From Candidatus Nitrososphaera evergladensis SR1 (GTDB lineage Archaea > Thermoproteota > Nitrososphaeria > Nitrososphaerales > Nitrososphaeraceae): a stretch of 64,000 nucleotides of DNA. This document shows positions 16,975 through 25,232 of this stretch, in pieces (the first letter of the stretch is position 1; each line of letters begins with the position of its first letter). The position numbers were made by a program, and so were the translations under genes. The stretch is taken from positions 1-64,000 of the forward strand of contig NZ_CP007174.1 in NCBI RefSeq assembly GCF_000730285.1. The letters are read 5' to 3'. The notes beneath the pieces were generated by a model. The model was not told the DNA's origin, did not search any database, and saw nothing but the letters and a program-made list of their open reading frames with translations.

Positions 16975-18024
16975 TCATGTGACAGAAGAAAATATCTCGT
17001 TTGCACCGCTGACGGTGAGGCCCGGCTGTGGACCGCCCCCTATCACATAGATCTTGTTTCCAAGAGCGACTGCCGCAAGGCCATGGCGGGCCGTTGGCAT
17101 TTCCGGCGCGCGTGTCCAGCTGCTGGTTTCTGTGTCATATTTCTCGTTGTTTCTAAAGGTGCCTTCTGGCGACTCGCCTCCAAAAACGTAAATTGCATTG
17201 CCAACCGCGGCAGCCGCAATCCCGCCCCTCTTTGTTGGCATCGGTTCCAGTCTGGTCCACGCGTCGCTTTTTGGGTCGTACGCTTCATTGGAGGCAAGGT
17301 TTGAGGCAAGGCTGTCTATCCTGCCTCCTATGGCGTACAGCTTGCTATCAAGAACTGCAGCTGCAAGGTGCTGCCGGGGAGTGGGCATGGGCGCTTTTTG
17401 CGACCAGCTGTTCGTCTTTGGGTCGTACGCCTCGTTTGTTGCAAGCGGGCCGGCGGCAGGAGAGCCAAAGCTGGCGTTGACGCCGCCTACCGCATAAAGG
17501 GTGCCGTTTACAAAGCTGGCGGCCAGCGCACCCCTTGCAGTCAGCATCGGGGCAAGATCGTCTTGCCGCCATTCATCTGTTTTTGGATCGTAGGCTAGCA
17601 GTTTGTCTGAAGGCGTATTGTCTTCAAGGTAGCCGCCCACCACGTACAGCGTGCCGTTGTACGATGCTGCGGCCGCGTGGTGAAGTGGATGCGGCAGCGG
17701 CGCGGCGGTATTCCATTTGTCAGTGCCAGGGTCATAGACCTCGACTGTCGGGACCACCTTGCCGGTCCTGTCAAATCCCCCGATTATGTAGATCTTGCCG
17801 TCAACTGCGGCGCCGGCAACTTCTGTCCGGGAAGTAGGCAGGAGCCTGCCTTCGGTCCAGGCCAAAGAAGATGATTTTGTATCAGATTCTGACAGGCGGG
17901 TAGCAACAACGCCAGAGCTAGAGATACCAGAATTTGCCGTGATTGATAACACTACTATTATTGCAATAACAACTGCCGCTGCCATGCTTGATCCCACAAT
18001 AACATAGGTCTGGCGCGCAGGCAT
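16975..18024 (-). CDS. Membrane-anchored Kelch-repeat protein
   Basis: 349 residues. One N-terminal membrane segment (VIVGSSMAAAVVIAIIVVLS, ~8-27) anchors about six Kelch repeats with the pattern YDPKTDxW...MP..R...A......LYVVGG, forming an extracytoplasmic beta-propeller. Repeat units are evenly spaced at ~48 residues and no frameshift is seen. Function is probably protein or glycan binding at the cell surface; no catalytic residues are evident. Two paralogous-looking repeat blocks start AYDPK. Confidence 0.86.
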   Translation of the reverse strand: MPARQTYVIVGSSMAAAVVIAIIVVLSITANSGISSSGVVATRLSESDTKSSSLAWTEGRLLPTSRTEVAGAAVDGKIYIIGGFDRTGKVVPTVEVYDPGTDKWNTAAPLPHPLHHAAAASYNGTLYVVGGYLEDNTPSDKLLAYDPKTDEWRQDDLAPMLTARGALAASFVNGTLYAVGGVNASFGSPAAGPLATNEAYDPKTNSWSQKAPMPTPRQHLAAAVLDSKLYAIGGRIDSLASNLASNEAYDPKSDAWTRLEPMPTKRGGIAAAAVGNAIYVFGGESPEGTFRNNEKYDTETSSWTRAPEMPTARHGLAAVALGNKIYVIGGGPQPGLTVSGANEIFSSVT

Positions 18025-18369
18025 ATGTGCAAAAAGAATGTACCACTTGCTACGCTAAATTGGTATTCGTCCTGATCGCGCAATCATCATTACAATAAAG
18101 AAACCTCAGAAATCACGAACATGAAAAACAATATTTGTTTTGATTTCATGCACAACAAGCACCAAGGCTAGAGATGATAATTACTTTAACAAACACCGCT
18201 GCAGTTCAATTTCTGTGGAACCCATGCTATTATGGGGGTATAGATAACGTCTCCAAATTTCTGATTTTACGTTGATTGACGAGGCAAGAAACGGCCTCAT
18301 TGGTAGAGAGACTTTTGGCAAGCACAAGGTAGCACATACGAAAAACCTGCTTGCGGAACTTGCTCGCTA
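18025..18369. other. AT-rich intergenic region carrying repeat copy A
   Basis: No convincing gene. It contains a small hairpin CCCAT-GCTATT-ATGGG at ~18220-18236 and the repeat described at 18237-18280. A TTG-initiated frame from 18272 runs 95 codons but overlaps the 3' end of the reductase gene antisense and has no family resemblance, so I do not call it. Confidence 0.5.
18237..18280 (+). repeat. Repeat copy A: GGTATAGATAACGT box plus TTACGTTGATTGAC core
   Basis: The 14-bp core TTACGTTGATTGAC (18267-18280) occurs four times in the window; the upstream box GGTATAGATAACGT (18237-18250) recurs only in copy B. Spacing box-to-core is 30 bp here and 34 bp in copy B. In both a G/C hairpin sits immediately before the box. 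Copy A is the only one without a recognised gene downstream on its strand. Confidence 0.8.
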
Positions 18370-19479
18370 TCACAAAGAGGTTGCAGTGTATGGTCCAAGC
18401 TTTACAAGCATTCTACCAAGACTTTCTCCTTTAAACAAGCTAACGAAGGCTTTTGGCGCATTCTCTAGGCCTTCAAAAATGCTTTCTTTCCACTTTATCC
18501 TGCCTTCATTTATCCATTTGGACATGGAAGCATTGAACTCGTTTAAAATATCATTATGATCACTCCAGATGAATCCTTGAAGTCTAAGTCTGTGTGAAAC
18601 AGCTAAAGAAAGGTTCGATGGTCCTGATGACAAAGTAGGAGTTGAAGGGTCGTTGACATTACCAGATGTTGTAGAAGTATTATTATTATCATTGTATTGC
18701 GATGTTGTTCCACATAGTACTATTCTTCCAAAAATGTTCATGTTGTCAATTGCTGCTTCAAGATGTTTGCCACCGACATTATCAAAATAAAGGTCGATTC
18801 CATCTGGGCACGCCCTCTTTAACTCGGAGGAGATATTACTTTCCCCTAGTTTTCTGTAATTAAATGCATAGTCTACTTTAAGTTCATCAAGTAGCCATCT
18901 TACCTTCTCATCGCTGCCACAACTGCCAACTACATGACATCCTTTTATCTTTGCTATCTGACACGCAACAGAGCCTACCCCACCAGCGGCTGATGAAACA
19001 AATACAGTATCTTGACCTTCCCTAAGTTCACCTATTTTAAAAAGACCAACATAAGCAGTGATGCCAGTAATGCCGAGTAATCCTAAAAAATATTCTAATG
19101 GAGCAATCTTGGGATCTACTTTTGTAATGTTTTTAGCACTGCTGTCTGCATCATGCGCAGCCCAATACTCTCTCCAACCAAAGTTTGCTTTGACACATTC
19201 TCCAACTTTAAAATTATCACTTTTAGATTCTATAACCTGTCCTATACATCCGCCACTGAGTGCCTTATTCAGTTCAACTGGAGGCATTATTCTACTTCCC
19301 TTGACCATATATATCCTCATCCAAGGATCCACTGACATCCAGATATTGCGAACCGAAAACTCGCCTTCTCTTTTTGGTTCAGGAATCTCTACCTCTACAA
19401 GCTCAAAGTCATCTTCAGTAACAAATCCTGCCGGTCGTTTCTTTAGATGAATTTCCTTGCTAACTATCTTACTTTTCAA
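18370..19479 (-). CDS. CurA-like NADPH-dependent zinc-free MDR reductase
   Basis: 369 residues, medium-chain dehydrogenase/reductase of the leukotriene-B4 dehydrogenase/CurA type: SVDPWMRIYM near 50-59, NADP-binding GITGITAYVG and SSAAGGVGSVACQIAK (~160-176), and DLYFDNVGG. No structural zinc cysteines, as expected for this group. Members reduce alkenal or enone double bonds. A Ser/Thr/Asn-rich insert (YNDNNNTSTTSGNVNDPST) interrupts the C-terminal lobe. Composition is much AT-richer than flanking housekeeping genes, suggesting recent acquisition. Confidence 0.87.
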   Translation of the reverse strand: MKSKIVSKEIHLKKRPAGFVTEDDFELVEVEIPEPKREGEFSVRNIWMSVDPWMRIYMVKGSRIMPPVELNKALSGGCIGQVIESKSDNFKVGECVKANFGWREYWAAHDADSSAKNITKVDPKIAPLEYFLGLLGITGITAYVGLFKIGELREGQDTVFVSSAAGGVGSVACQIAKIKGCHVVGSCGSDEKVRWLLDELKVDYAFNYRKLGESNISSELKRACPDGIDLYFDNVGGKHLEAAIDNMNIFGRIVLCGTTSQYNDNNNTSTTSGNVNDPSTPTLSSGPSNLSLAVSHRLRLQGFIWSDHNDILNEFNASMSKWINEGRIKWKESIFEGLENAPKAFVSLFKGESLGRMLVKLGPYTATSL

Positions 19480-19783
19480 TCAATATGATCTCCTTGTTTT
19501 GTATCTATTCTGTATGTCCAGAATCTTTCGTTCCCAAATAATTTGTTCTCCTTCTAGGCAACTTGGGGTCATCCGGAGATATACATTCACAGCGATTATT
19601 TTAGAGAGTTTTGATGATGGCAAGGGTGACAAATCTGGACCCTCGTACTTGCCCCATAACGCAAGCGGGGAGAGGTATAGATAACGTTCCCGCTACCGCT
19701 GATTTTTTTACGTTGATTGACAAAAGAGAATTTTTACTGCAAAATATTCAATTAAGTGATACACTATAGAAAACTGCAGAGTA
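19480..19783. other. Intergenic region with repeat copy B
   Basis: No gene supported. The region holds the divergent promoter area of the reductase gene, the GC hairpin CCCC-ATAACGCAAG-CGGGG-type around 19652-19670, and repeat copy B. The TATA-like AATATTCAATTAAG near 19742-19755 may serve the gene that begins at 19784. Confidence 0.45.
19674..19721 (+). repeat. Repeat copy B: box plus core
   Basis: GGTATAGATAACGT at 19674-19687 and TTACGTTGATTGAC at 19708-19721, in the same order and nearly the same spacing as copy A. The core lies 62 bp upstream of the start of a membrane-anchored surface protein. Confidence 0.8.
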
Positions 19784-20275
19784 TTGACAGAGGCATCTAG
19801 CAATGACGACGATGGTAGCTCTTCGTCGTCTATGGCAATTCCGGTGATAGTTGGACTCGTTGTTGGCGCTGCTTTCATAATGGTATTTGCATCATCTATC
19901 TTCAATAGTTTTGAGCAGAAAGTTACAGCAAAGCAAAATGGCGTGACTATATCCGTAGTTGGATTAAAGACTAGGTATTCAGCTGGCGAAGCGCTCAACT
20001 TTGCTGTCACGGCAAAGGGATATGGAAAGGTTTGCAGCCCAGTGATAGCAAGGATTGTGAACGTAAATTCTGGTGACGAGGTGGAGCATTTCAGCAAGAA
20101 CTTTCCAAACTGTAATTTAACAGAGCGCAAAATTGACGAAAAATGGACGCTACATGATATTGAAGGAGATAGTTATTTTCCGCTCCTAGTTCAGCAGCTT
20201 CATGGTAGCGGGCATTACCGACTGATAGTTGGATATAGAGGAGCCACGCTTGAGGAAGACTTTATTCAGGATTAA
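19784..20275 (+). CDS. Membrane-anchored surface protein with beta domain, paralogue family member 1
   Basis: 163 residues from a TTG start. N-terminal Ser/Asp-rich head, then a membrane anchor (MAIPVIVGLVVGAAFIMVFA, ~17-36) and an extracytoplasmic beta domain. The stretch VTISVVGLKTRYSAGEALNF, then VTAKGYGKVCSP, is homologous to the C-terminal domain of the protein at 47858-48730 (LTIEGFKSAYQAGKEIDF, VKVSGYGRLCTY). The two cysteines of the domain (KVCSP and FPNCN) are conserved between them and may form a disulfide. No named family recognised. Confidence 0.68.
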   Translation: MTEASSNDDDGSSSSSMAIPVIVGLVVGAAFIMVFASSIFNSFEQKVTAKQNGVTISVVGLKTRYSAGEALNFAVTAKGYGKVCSPVIARIVNVNSGDEVEHFSKNFPNCNLTERKIDEKWTLHDIEGDSYFPLLVQQLHGSGHYRLIVGYRGATLEEDFIQD

Positions 20276-20349
20276 GAAATTATCTTGCATTTGGAGCAGT
20301 CAGAGTCATAAAAGCAGGTCAAAATTGGGAGAAAGAGGGAATAACAATA

Positions 20350-21042
20350 TTGTCGGCAGCAGCATCAAGCGGCGATAAATCTTCCTCGCCATCATTGACA
20401 ATTCCGGTGGTAGCAGGCTTGGCTGTTGGAATTGTATTGATATTTCTGCTATCTGTCGCAGTTGAGCAAGCACCACAAGTGAGTGCAGAGATGACTGCGG
20501 CAGGCAAGGTCGTATGCTTGCCTCACAAGAAATCCCTGCTTGGAGAAGGAGTGCCAGAAACTGACGAATGCAGGGGAGGCTTTCTTAGAATCGACAATGG
20601 CAAGTATTACGCCCTTCATGTTGAAGATGATGATCAAAAATACTACTGGATCTTTTCTACCAATCAGTCAAACGAACTAATCAATGTGACAGGAACAATA
20701 AGACCGGCGCTCGGCACAGACCATTACGAAAGATACGATATTGCAGGTGTGATAGACAACATCAGCTCTGTTGGCGCAGCCGACGGCCACATTTCCATCT
20801 ACGAAGTGGCGTACGCTTATGACAAGCAACTTTCTTCCATCCTTGACAAAATTCATGCTAAAACTGGAGGAGGTTATAGTATGGGAGTCGACAAAGAATG
20901 CAGCGGCAGCAGCAACAATGGTAGCGGCAGTAGCAATCCATGCATAAGGATAACACTGGAAAAAGATGATCCTGAGTTGAGAAAACAAATTCCAAACCAA
21001 CTAGAGGGTTTCATGGTGGACGTGCAAATTCTGAATCGTTAG
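20350..21042 (+). CDS. Membrane-anchored surface protein, paralogous N-terminus
   Basis: 230 residues from TTG 20350. The N-terminus (SSPSLTIPVVAGLAVGIVLIFLLS, split by anchor ~16-37) is the same design as the preceding gene, but the ectodomain differs: VCLPHKKS, a repeated acidic pattern, and a Ser/Gly/Asn-rich loop (CSGSSNNGSGSSNPC) flanked by cysteines. No recognised family. Seventy-five bp after the previous gene and same strand, so they may be co-transcribed. Confidence 0.62.
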   Translation: MSAAASSGDKSSSPSLTIPVVAGLAVGIVLIFLLSVAVEQAPQVSAEMTAAGKVVCLPHKKSLLGEGVPETDECRGGFLRIDNGKYYALHVEDDDQKYYWIFSTNQSNELINVTGTIRPALGTDHYERYDIAGVIDNISSVGAADGHISIYEVAYAYDKQLSSILDKIHAKTGGGYSMGVDKECSGSSNNGSGSSNPCIRITLEKDDPELRKQIPNQLEGFMVDVQILNR

Positions 21043-21079
21043 CATCCAATATCGTTAGAGCGCTTACCCAATCGATAAG

Positions 21080-21093
21080 TTACGTTGATTGAC
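21080..21093 (+). repeat. Repeat copy C: TTACGTTGATTGAC core
   Basis: Exact 14-bp core, extended as ...GACGAA, a form shared with copy D. The upstream GGTATAGATAACGT box is absent. The core is 74-86 bp upstream of the likely start of the secreted protein that follows. Confidence 0.8.
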
Positions 21094-21166
21094 GAAACAA
21101 AAGAAAATTGTCCGGCATACAAACTTTGCCGGATTATCTTTTTGTCTCTATAGGGTGCAACCTGAA

Positions 21167-21925
21167 ATGCATTTATCGATGAAAGCGTGTGTAACCTCTC
21201 AAGGAAACATGGCAGTGTTTCTGCTCGTTGTCCTGCTTGTGGCAAGCTTATTTGCTTGCATGACGCCACTTGTGATCGCGTGGGCCGCCGACAGCGGCTA
21301 CCCCTACATGATGGAAGGAAGAGGCAAGATAACAACCGAGTTCGAGGGGCACAAAGAAAGCAGCATAGTCAATGCTACCGACTATTATTACATCTACACA
21401 GAATTCAGCAATCCTGCAGAGCAACCCAAGGATCTCGTGCGTGTCTTTTACGTCGTCAATGTCATTGATTCTTACGGATACCCGCAATATGTCGATGCAA
21501 ACAATTACGGAAACCGTACGGTGGCAGGCCACGCCTCTTCAGGGTATGCATTGCTCTGGAATCCCCTCGTACCCGGCAATTACACGATCAAGACTTTTCT
21601 GGTGTCAAGCTACGACGCGCCACAAGCCCTCTCCAGCGTGGCGACTTTTCACGTAAACGTTGACGAAAAGGTAGATACGCTCGGGGAAGGGGAAAGCAAC
21701 AACCGGCTGCGGGTTGAAAGCATCAACAAAGCCGACAACTCTGTCACGATCGCTTATGACTATTGCGACGAGATAATTCCCTATATGCATAGCACCAAGG
21801 CCGCGCTGCATTCGGGAGAGCACGTCTCCATCAACAGCGTAGACGCGTATCTTGCGGACATAAGGGGAGGCAACGCGACTTTCAGGTTTGTGTCAAACGG
21901 GGGAAGCGACTTTTGCCTTCTATAG
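21167..21925 (+). CDS. Secreted or membrane-anchored hypothetical protein
   Basis: 252 residues from ATG 21167 (ATG 21179 is also possible). A signal/anchor segment (AVFLLVVLLVASLFACMTPL) is followed by a beta-rich ectodomain with Tyr-rich patches (ATDYYYIYTEFSNPAEQP) and PGNYTIKTFLVSS, typical of an Ig-like or CARDB-like module. N-glycosylation sequons are frequent. Two late cysteines (YDYCDEI and DFCLL) may pair. Repeat copy C lies upstream. Confidence 0.68.
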   Translation: MHLSMKACVTSQGNMAVFLLVVLLVASLFACMTPLVIAWAADSGYPYMMEGRGKITTEFEGHKESSIVNATDYYYIYTEFSNPAEQPKDLVRVFYVVNVIDSYGYPQYVDANNYGNRTVAGHASSGYALLWNPLVPGNYTIKTFLVSSYDAPQALSSVATFHVNVDEKVDTLGEGESNNRLRVESINKADNSVTIAYDYCDEIIPYMHSTKAALHSGEHVSINSVDAYLADIRGGNATFRFVSNGGSDFCLL

Positions 21926-22006
21926 AGTGTGTTGGAATATAGAGAAGATAGTGTTTAAGTTCTGTGTGAGCCCTATTTCAATAGGCGGGTGAAGATGCTT
22001 CCAATC

Positions 22007-23029
22007 CTACCCGGACAGAGTGGAAATGATTTTTGCAGCCTTTTCTGCGCCACCTGTATTTACGGTATTGTTCCTTCTGCTACCAATCTTTTCCTCAATC
22101 AGCGACTCTAACCGGAAAACGTCTTCGTGCTTGTATCCGAGGCGGGCGGCGCCCTGCTCCTGCTCAAAATGTCCCTTTATCGGGATGAATATCCCCGGCG
22201 TGCCGTACGCTATTGACTCGTCCATCGTTGACCGGCCTGCCAGCGAAACCACAAGGTCGGCCGCGTATATCAGCTCGTGCAGGTTGTCGATAAAGCCAAG
22301 GTTGCGATAGTCCGGCGACTCGGGCAACTGCAATGATGGCCCGGGAACGACAACCAAGTCGGCGTCCAGCTTGTCGCGCAATTTCCTGTACGCGTCAAGC
22401 GACCTTTCAATGAGGTAGCGGCCCGCGTCTGTGCCGCCGATGCTCACCACTATGGTTTTCCTTGAAAAACCAAGGCGCTTGCGCAACGTTTCGCGGTCGG
22501 CAGTTGCCTTGCGCACTATGGGCCCGACGTACGATATGTTGTCATAGTCGTCGCCGTCGTCGGGGATTATCACACAGTCGCACTTTTTCATCATGTCCTT
22601 CATGGCGCCGTTCATCTTTTTTTCGATGAGCGACGCGGCGCCCTTTGTGAAATGCGTCTCGGCGATGTCAGTTATCAGGACCCGCTTCCTCCTTGCCTCC
22701 TCCGCGACTGCTATCGACGCAAAATCCTCGTCACTTACAATGGGGTTATCATCGTGCTCTGCAAGCACGCCTTTTGCAACCTCTTTGCATTTCTTGTAGT
22801 ACGAGTAGTAGCTCATGAGCCATCGAAAAGACTGCTGGAGCTGGCCGTCCTGCACGATGAATTTTTCCGGCCTGTAGGCGTCAACTACTGTATAGCCCTT
22901 TTTCTCGATGAGCCGGGAGGCGCCCTCGCCTGATACGAAGAAAATGTCGTAGCCTTGCAGTTTTTCAGCTATTGCAATGTCGCGCGTGGCATGCCCAAGG
23001 CCAATTGGGCTTGCAAAAAACAGCAGCAT
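22007..23029 (-). CDS. GT-B glycosyltransferase (MurG/MJ1255-like)
   Basis: 340 residues. N-terminal GLGHATRDIAIAEKL (10-24) is the glycine-rich acceptor loop; the C-terminal domain has VVSIGGTDAGR, LVVSLAGRSTMDESIAYGTP and a KGHFEQEQGA nucleotide-sugar-binding region. Related archaeal proteins transfer sugars to lipid or surface glycans; donor and acceptor are not determinable. The gene ends 70-odd bp from the surface-protein gene and is preceded by nikR on the same strand with a 7-bp gap. Confidence 0.82.
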   Translation of the reverse strand: MLLFFASPIGLGHATRDIAIAEKLQGYDIFFVSGEGASRLIEKKGYTVVDAYRPEKFIVQDGQLQQSFRWLMSYYSYYKKCKEVAKGVLAEHDDNPIVSDEDFASIAVAEEARRKRVLITDIAETHFTKGAASLIEKKMNGAMKDMMKKCDCVIIPDDGDDYDNISYVGPIVRKATADRETLRKRLGFSRKTIVVSIGGTDAGRYLIERSLDAYRKLRDKLDADLVVVPGPSLQLPESPDYRNLGFIDNLHELIYAADLVVSLAGRSTMDESIAYGTPGIFIPIKGHFEQEQGAARLGYKHEDVFRLESLIEEKIGSRRNNTVNTGGAEKAAKIISTLSG

Positions 23030-23036
23030 CTATGTC

Positions 23037-23420
23037 TCACATTGAGATGAGTTTCACGTGGTCCATCTTTTTGTTGGACTGGAACTCCTTGGTCATGCGC
23101 TTTACCCCCTCTGCCTCGCCCTTTAGCAAAAACACTTCCAGGCACCTGTCGCCGTGGATCTTGCTGTGCAGGTGCGTCTGTATCAGGTCGTCATAGTCGT
23201 GCTTCATGTCCGTCACCTGCTTTTCCGACTCTTCGTTGTGCACCACCATGAGCAGCGCATGGATAAAGCCCACCAGGTCCTGCCTGTCCTTTTCCTCCGC
23301 CGCAAGCTGGCGGATGCCGGCCCTTACTATCTCGGACCTGCCTGTAAAGCCGAGGGCCTTTTGCAGTACGTCCATCTCGGCCAGTATGTCGTCGTTGAGC
23401 GATACGCTTACTATGGGCAC
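23037..23420 (-). CDS. nikR: NikR/CopG-family metal-responsive repressor
   Basis: 127 residues from a GTG at 23418-23420; a longer frame exists but starts inside the operator. Ribbon-helix-helix strand VPIVSVSLNDD and helices form the DNA-binding domain; the C-terminal ACT-like domain carries H74, H83, H85 and C93 in THLHSKIHGDRCLEV, equivalent to the square-planar nickel site of NikR. Divergent from a Znu-type ABC transporter across a strong inverted repeat (23464-23494). Predicted to repress the transporter, and possibly itself, when its metal is bound. Metal could be nickel even though the transporter family is Zn/Mn. Confidence 0.86.
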   Translation of the reverse strand: MPIVSVSLNDDILAEMDVLQKALGFTGRSEIVRAGIRQLAAEEKDRQDLVGFIHALLMVVHNEESEKQVTDMKHDYDDLIQTHLHSKIHGDRCLEVFLLKGEAEGVKRMTKEFQSNKKMDHVKLISM

Positions 23421-23430
23421 AGCTACATTT

Positions 23431-23494
23431 GTTATTAACAACTTTATAAATACTTCCATAGGAGTTATTAACAAAAGTATATATTGTTAATAAC
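23431..23494. promoter_or_regulatory. NikR-type operator: GTTATTAAC dyad and extra half-site
   Basis: Half-site GTTATTAAC at 23464-23472 and its reverse complement GTTAATAAC at 23486-23494 form a dyad with a 13-bp spacer holding the TATA-like GTATATATT; a third copy of the half-site lies at 23431-23439, next to TTTATAAATA, the probable TATA of nikR. Occupancy would block TBP at both promoters. Confidence 0.74.
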
Positions 23495-23517
23495 CATAGA
23501 GGAACCAAAGAATAATA

Positions 23518-24471
23518 ATGAAGCAGGGCAGGATCGCGCTTGCGGCAATTGCGGTCGTAATACCGCTTGCAATGGTTGCCACGCTGTACACAGGCGTGCA
23601 GCAGCAAGCATCGCCATCATCAAGTGCCACTACTGCCGCCAAGGAAGAATCATCAAGACTGAAGATAGTGACCTCTTTTTATCCGCTGTACGACTTTGCC
23701 TCCCACGTTGCCGGGGACCGGGCAGAGGTGTCAAGCCTGATCCCTCCGGGCATCGAGCCTCACGACTGGGAGCCAACCCCCGGCGACGTGACGAGGGCAA
23801 GGAATGCCGATTTGCTGATAATAAACGGCGCCGGCTTTGAGAACTGGGCTTCCGGCATTGGCGCAAAGGCCCTTGTCAACACGACGGAGGGCCTTGACCT
23901 TGGGCCGGCGCAAAAAGATGAGGAGGGCCACGTTGGCGTAAACCCCCACGTCTGGCTGGACCCCGTGCTTGCTAAGCATCAGGTTGACGTCATACGGGCC
24001 GCCCTTGCAAGAGCAGACCCCGCAAACGCAGCCTATTATGACGAAAACGCCAAAAAGTTCTCATCCGAGCTTGACGCGCTTGACTCTGCAATAAGGCAGG
24101 AGCTTGCGTCCTGCACAAAGTCGGACTTTATCTCGTTCCACGATGCGTTCAAGTGGTTTTCAGAGAGGTACGGCCTTGTACAGCACAACATACAGGGAGT
24201 GTCGCCAGAGGGCGAGGTGCTGCCGCAAAAGATACAGGAAACAATCCAGACTGCAAGGTCGCTTGGCATCAAGGTGATTTATTCCGAGGATCTCGTGGAC
24301 AGCAGGCTGTCCAACGTCATTGCAAGCGAGATACCAGGCGGAAAGGTCCTGGTGTTGAGCCCCATAGAAGGCGTCAGCAGCGCCGAGCGCGCAGCAGGCA
24401 TTGGCTACATGGAAAAGATGAATGAAAACTTGGCAAACCTGAAGGAGGGGCTGGAATGCACGACGCAGTAG
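23518..24471 (+). CDS. znuA: Metal ABC transporter substrate-binding protein (ZnuA-like)
   Basis: 317 residues. Anchored by an N-terminal membrane segment (~5-25). Cluster A-I fold with metal ligands in PHDWEP, NPHVWLDP, SFHDAF and YSEDLVDSRL: three histidines plus an acidic residue. The His-rich loop of many zinc ZnuA proteins is missing (AQKDEEGHVG instead), so Zn, Mn or another divalent metal is possible. First gene of a three-gene operon; its 3' end overlaps the ATPase gene by 16 bp. Confidence 0.92.
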   Translation: MKQGRIALAAIAVVIPLAMVATLYTGVQQQASPSSSATTAAKEESSRLKIVTSFYPLYDFASHVAGDRAEVSSLIPPGIEPHDWEPTPGDVTRARNADLLIINGAGFENWASGIGAKALVNTTEGLDLGPAQKDEEGHVGVNPHVWLDPVLAKHQVDVIRAALARADPANAAYYDENAKKFSSELDALDSAIRQELASCTKSDFISFHDAFKWFSERYGLVQHNIQGVSPEGEVLPQKIQETIQTARSLGIKVIYSEDLVDSRLSNVIASEIPGGKVLVLSPIEGVSSAERAAGIGYMEKMNENLANLKEGLECTTQ

Positions 24472-25217
24472 TGGAGCTTGAGGGCGTCTCGTTCTCGTAC
24501 GGAGGCACCCTGGTGCTGGACAACATCACGTTTGCGGTGGAAAAGGGCGACCTGCTTGGCATGATAGGCCCAAACGGCGCCGGCAAGACGACGCTTTTTT
24601 CCTGCATGCTGGGCCTGCTTGGAGGCTATAGGGGAACCATCAGGATATTTGGCGAGGACATCAAGGGCAACAGCAGGGTGTTTCAGAGGATAGGCTACAT
24701 ACCGCAGAGAAAGAACATCGACTCTAACTTTCCAGCCACGCTGGAAGAGATAGTGTCGCTTGGCATCGGCAAGTCGAAAAAGGGCAAAAGCGACGAGGAG
24801 CGCATCGCGTCGGCGCTTGGCACGGTAGGGTTGCTTGCCCTCAAGGACAGGCGCATTGGCGAGCTTTCCGGCGGCCAGCAGCAGCGCGTGCTCATTGCAA
24901 AGGCAATCGTTAACGAGCCAGAGCTTTTGATACTGGACGAGCCGGCGACAGGCATCGACCTTGAAACGCAGAACCGCTTTTACGCGCTGCTGAAAAAGCT
25001 GAACCAGGAGCAAAAGATAACGATAATCTGGTCGTCGCACGACCTTGACGCCGTGAACAAGCTTGCGTCGCGCGTCGCGTGCGTCAACAGGAGCATGTTC
25101 TTCCACGGCGAGACGCACGAGTTCTTTGAAAACCCTGACCTGCTCAAGGCGTATTCCGAGTCAAGCATGCAGGCGCACATGCACATGCACGACCAACTCC
25201 ACCAGCATGATCACTAG
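24456..25217 (+). CDS. znuC: Metal ABC transporter ATPase (ZnuC-like)
   Basis: 253 residues. Walker A GPNGAGKTT, Q-loop region YIPQRKNID, signature [14 protein letters not shown], Walker B LLILDEPATGID and the switch His in SSHDLDAVN. The C-terminus is histidine- and methionine-rich (HMHMHDQLHQHDH), a likely metal-chelating tail. Energises import with the adjacent permease. Confidence 0.94.
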   Translation: MHDAVVELEGVSFSYGGTLVLDNITFAVEKGDLLGMIGPNGAGKTTLFSCMLGLLGGYRGTIRIFGEDIKGNSRVFQRIGYIPQRKNIDSNFPATLEEIVSLGIGKSKKGKSDEERIASALGTVGLLALKDRRIGELSGGQQQRVLIAKAIVNEPELLILDEPATGIDLETQNRFYALLKKLNQEQKITIIWSSHDLDAVNKLASRVACVNRSMFFHGETHEFFENPDLLKAYSESSMQAHMHMHDQLHQHDH

Positions 25218-25232
25218 AGAGGAAGATATGAC

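Noticed and set aside
18272-18559. TTG-initiated 95-codon frame beginning in repeat copy A
   Set aside because: Overlaps the 3' end of the reductase gene antisense, no family, and its start is just the repeat core; the same MIDE/MIDK opening is followed by stops in copies B-D.
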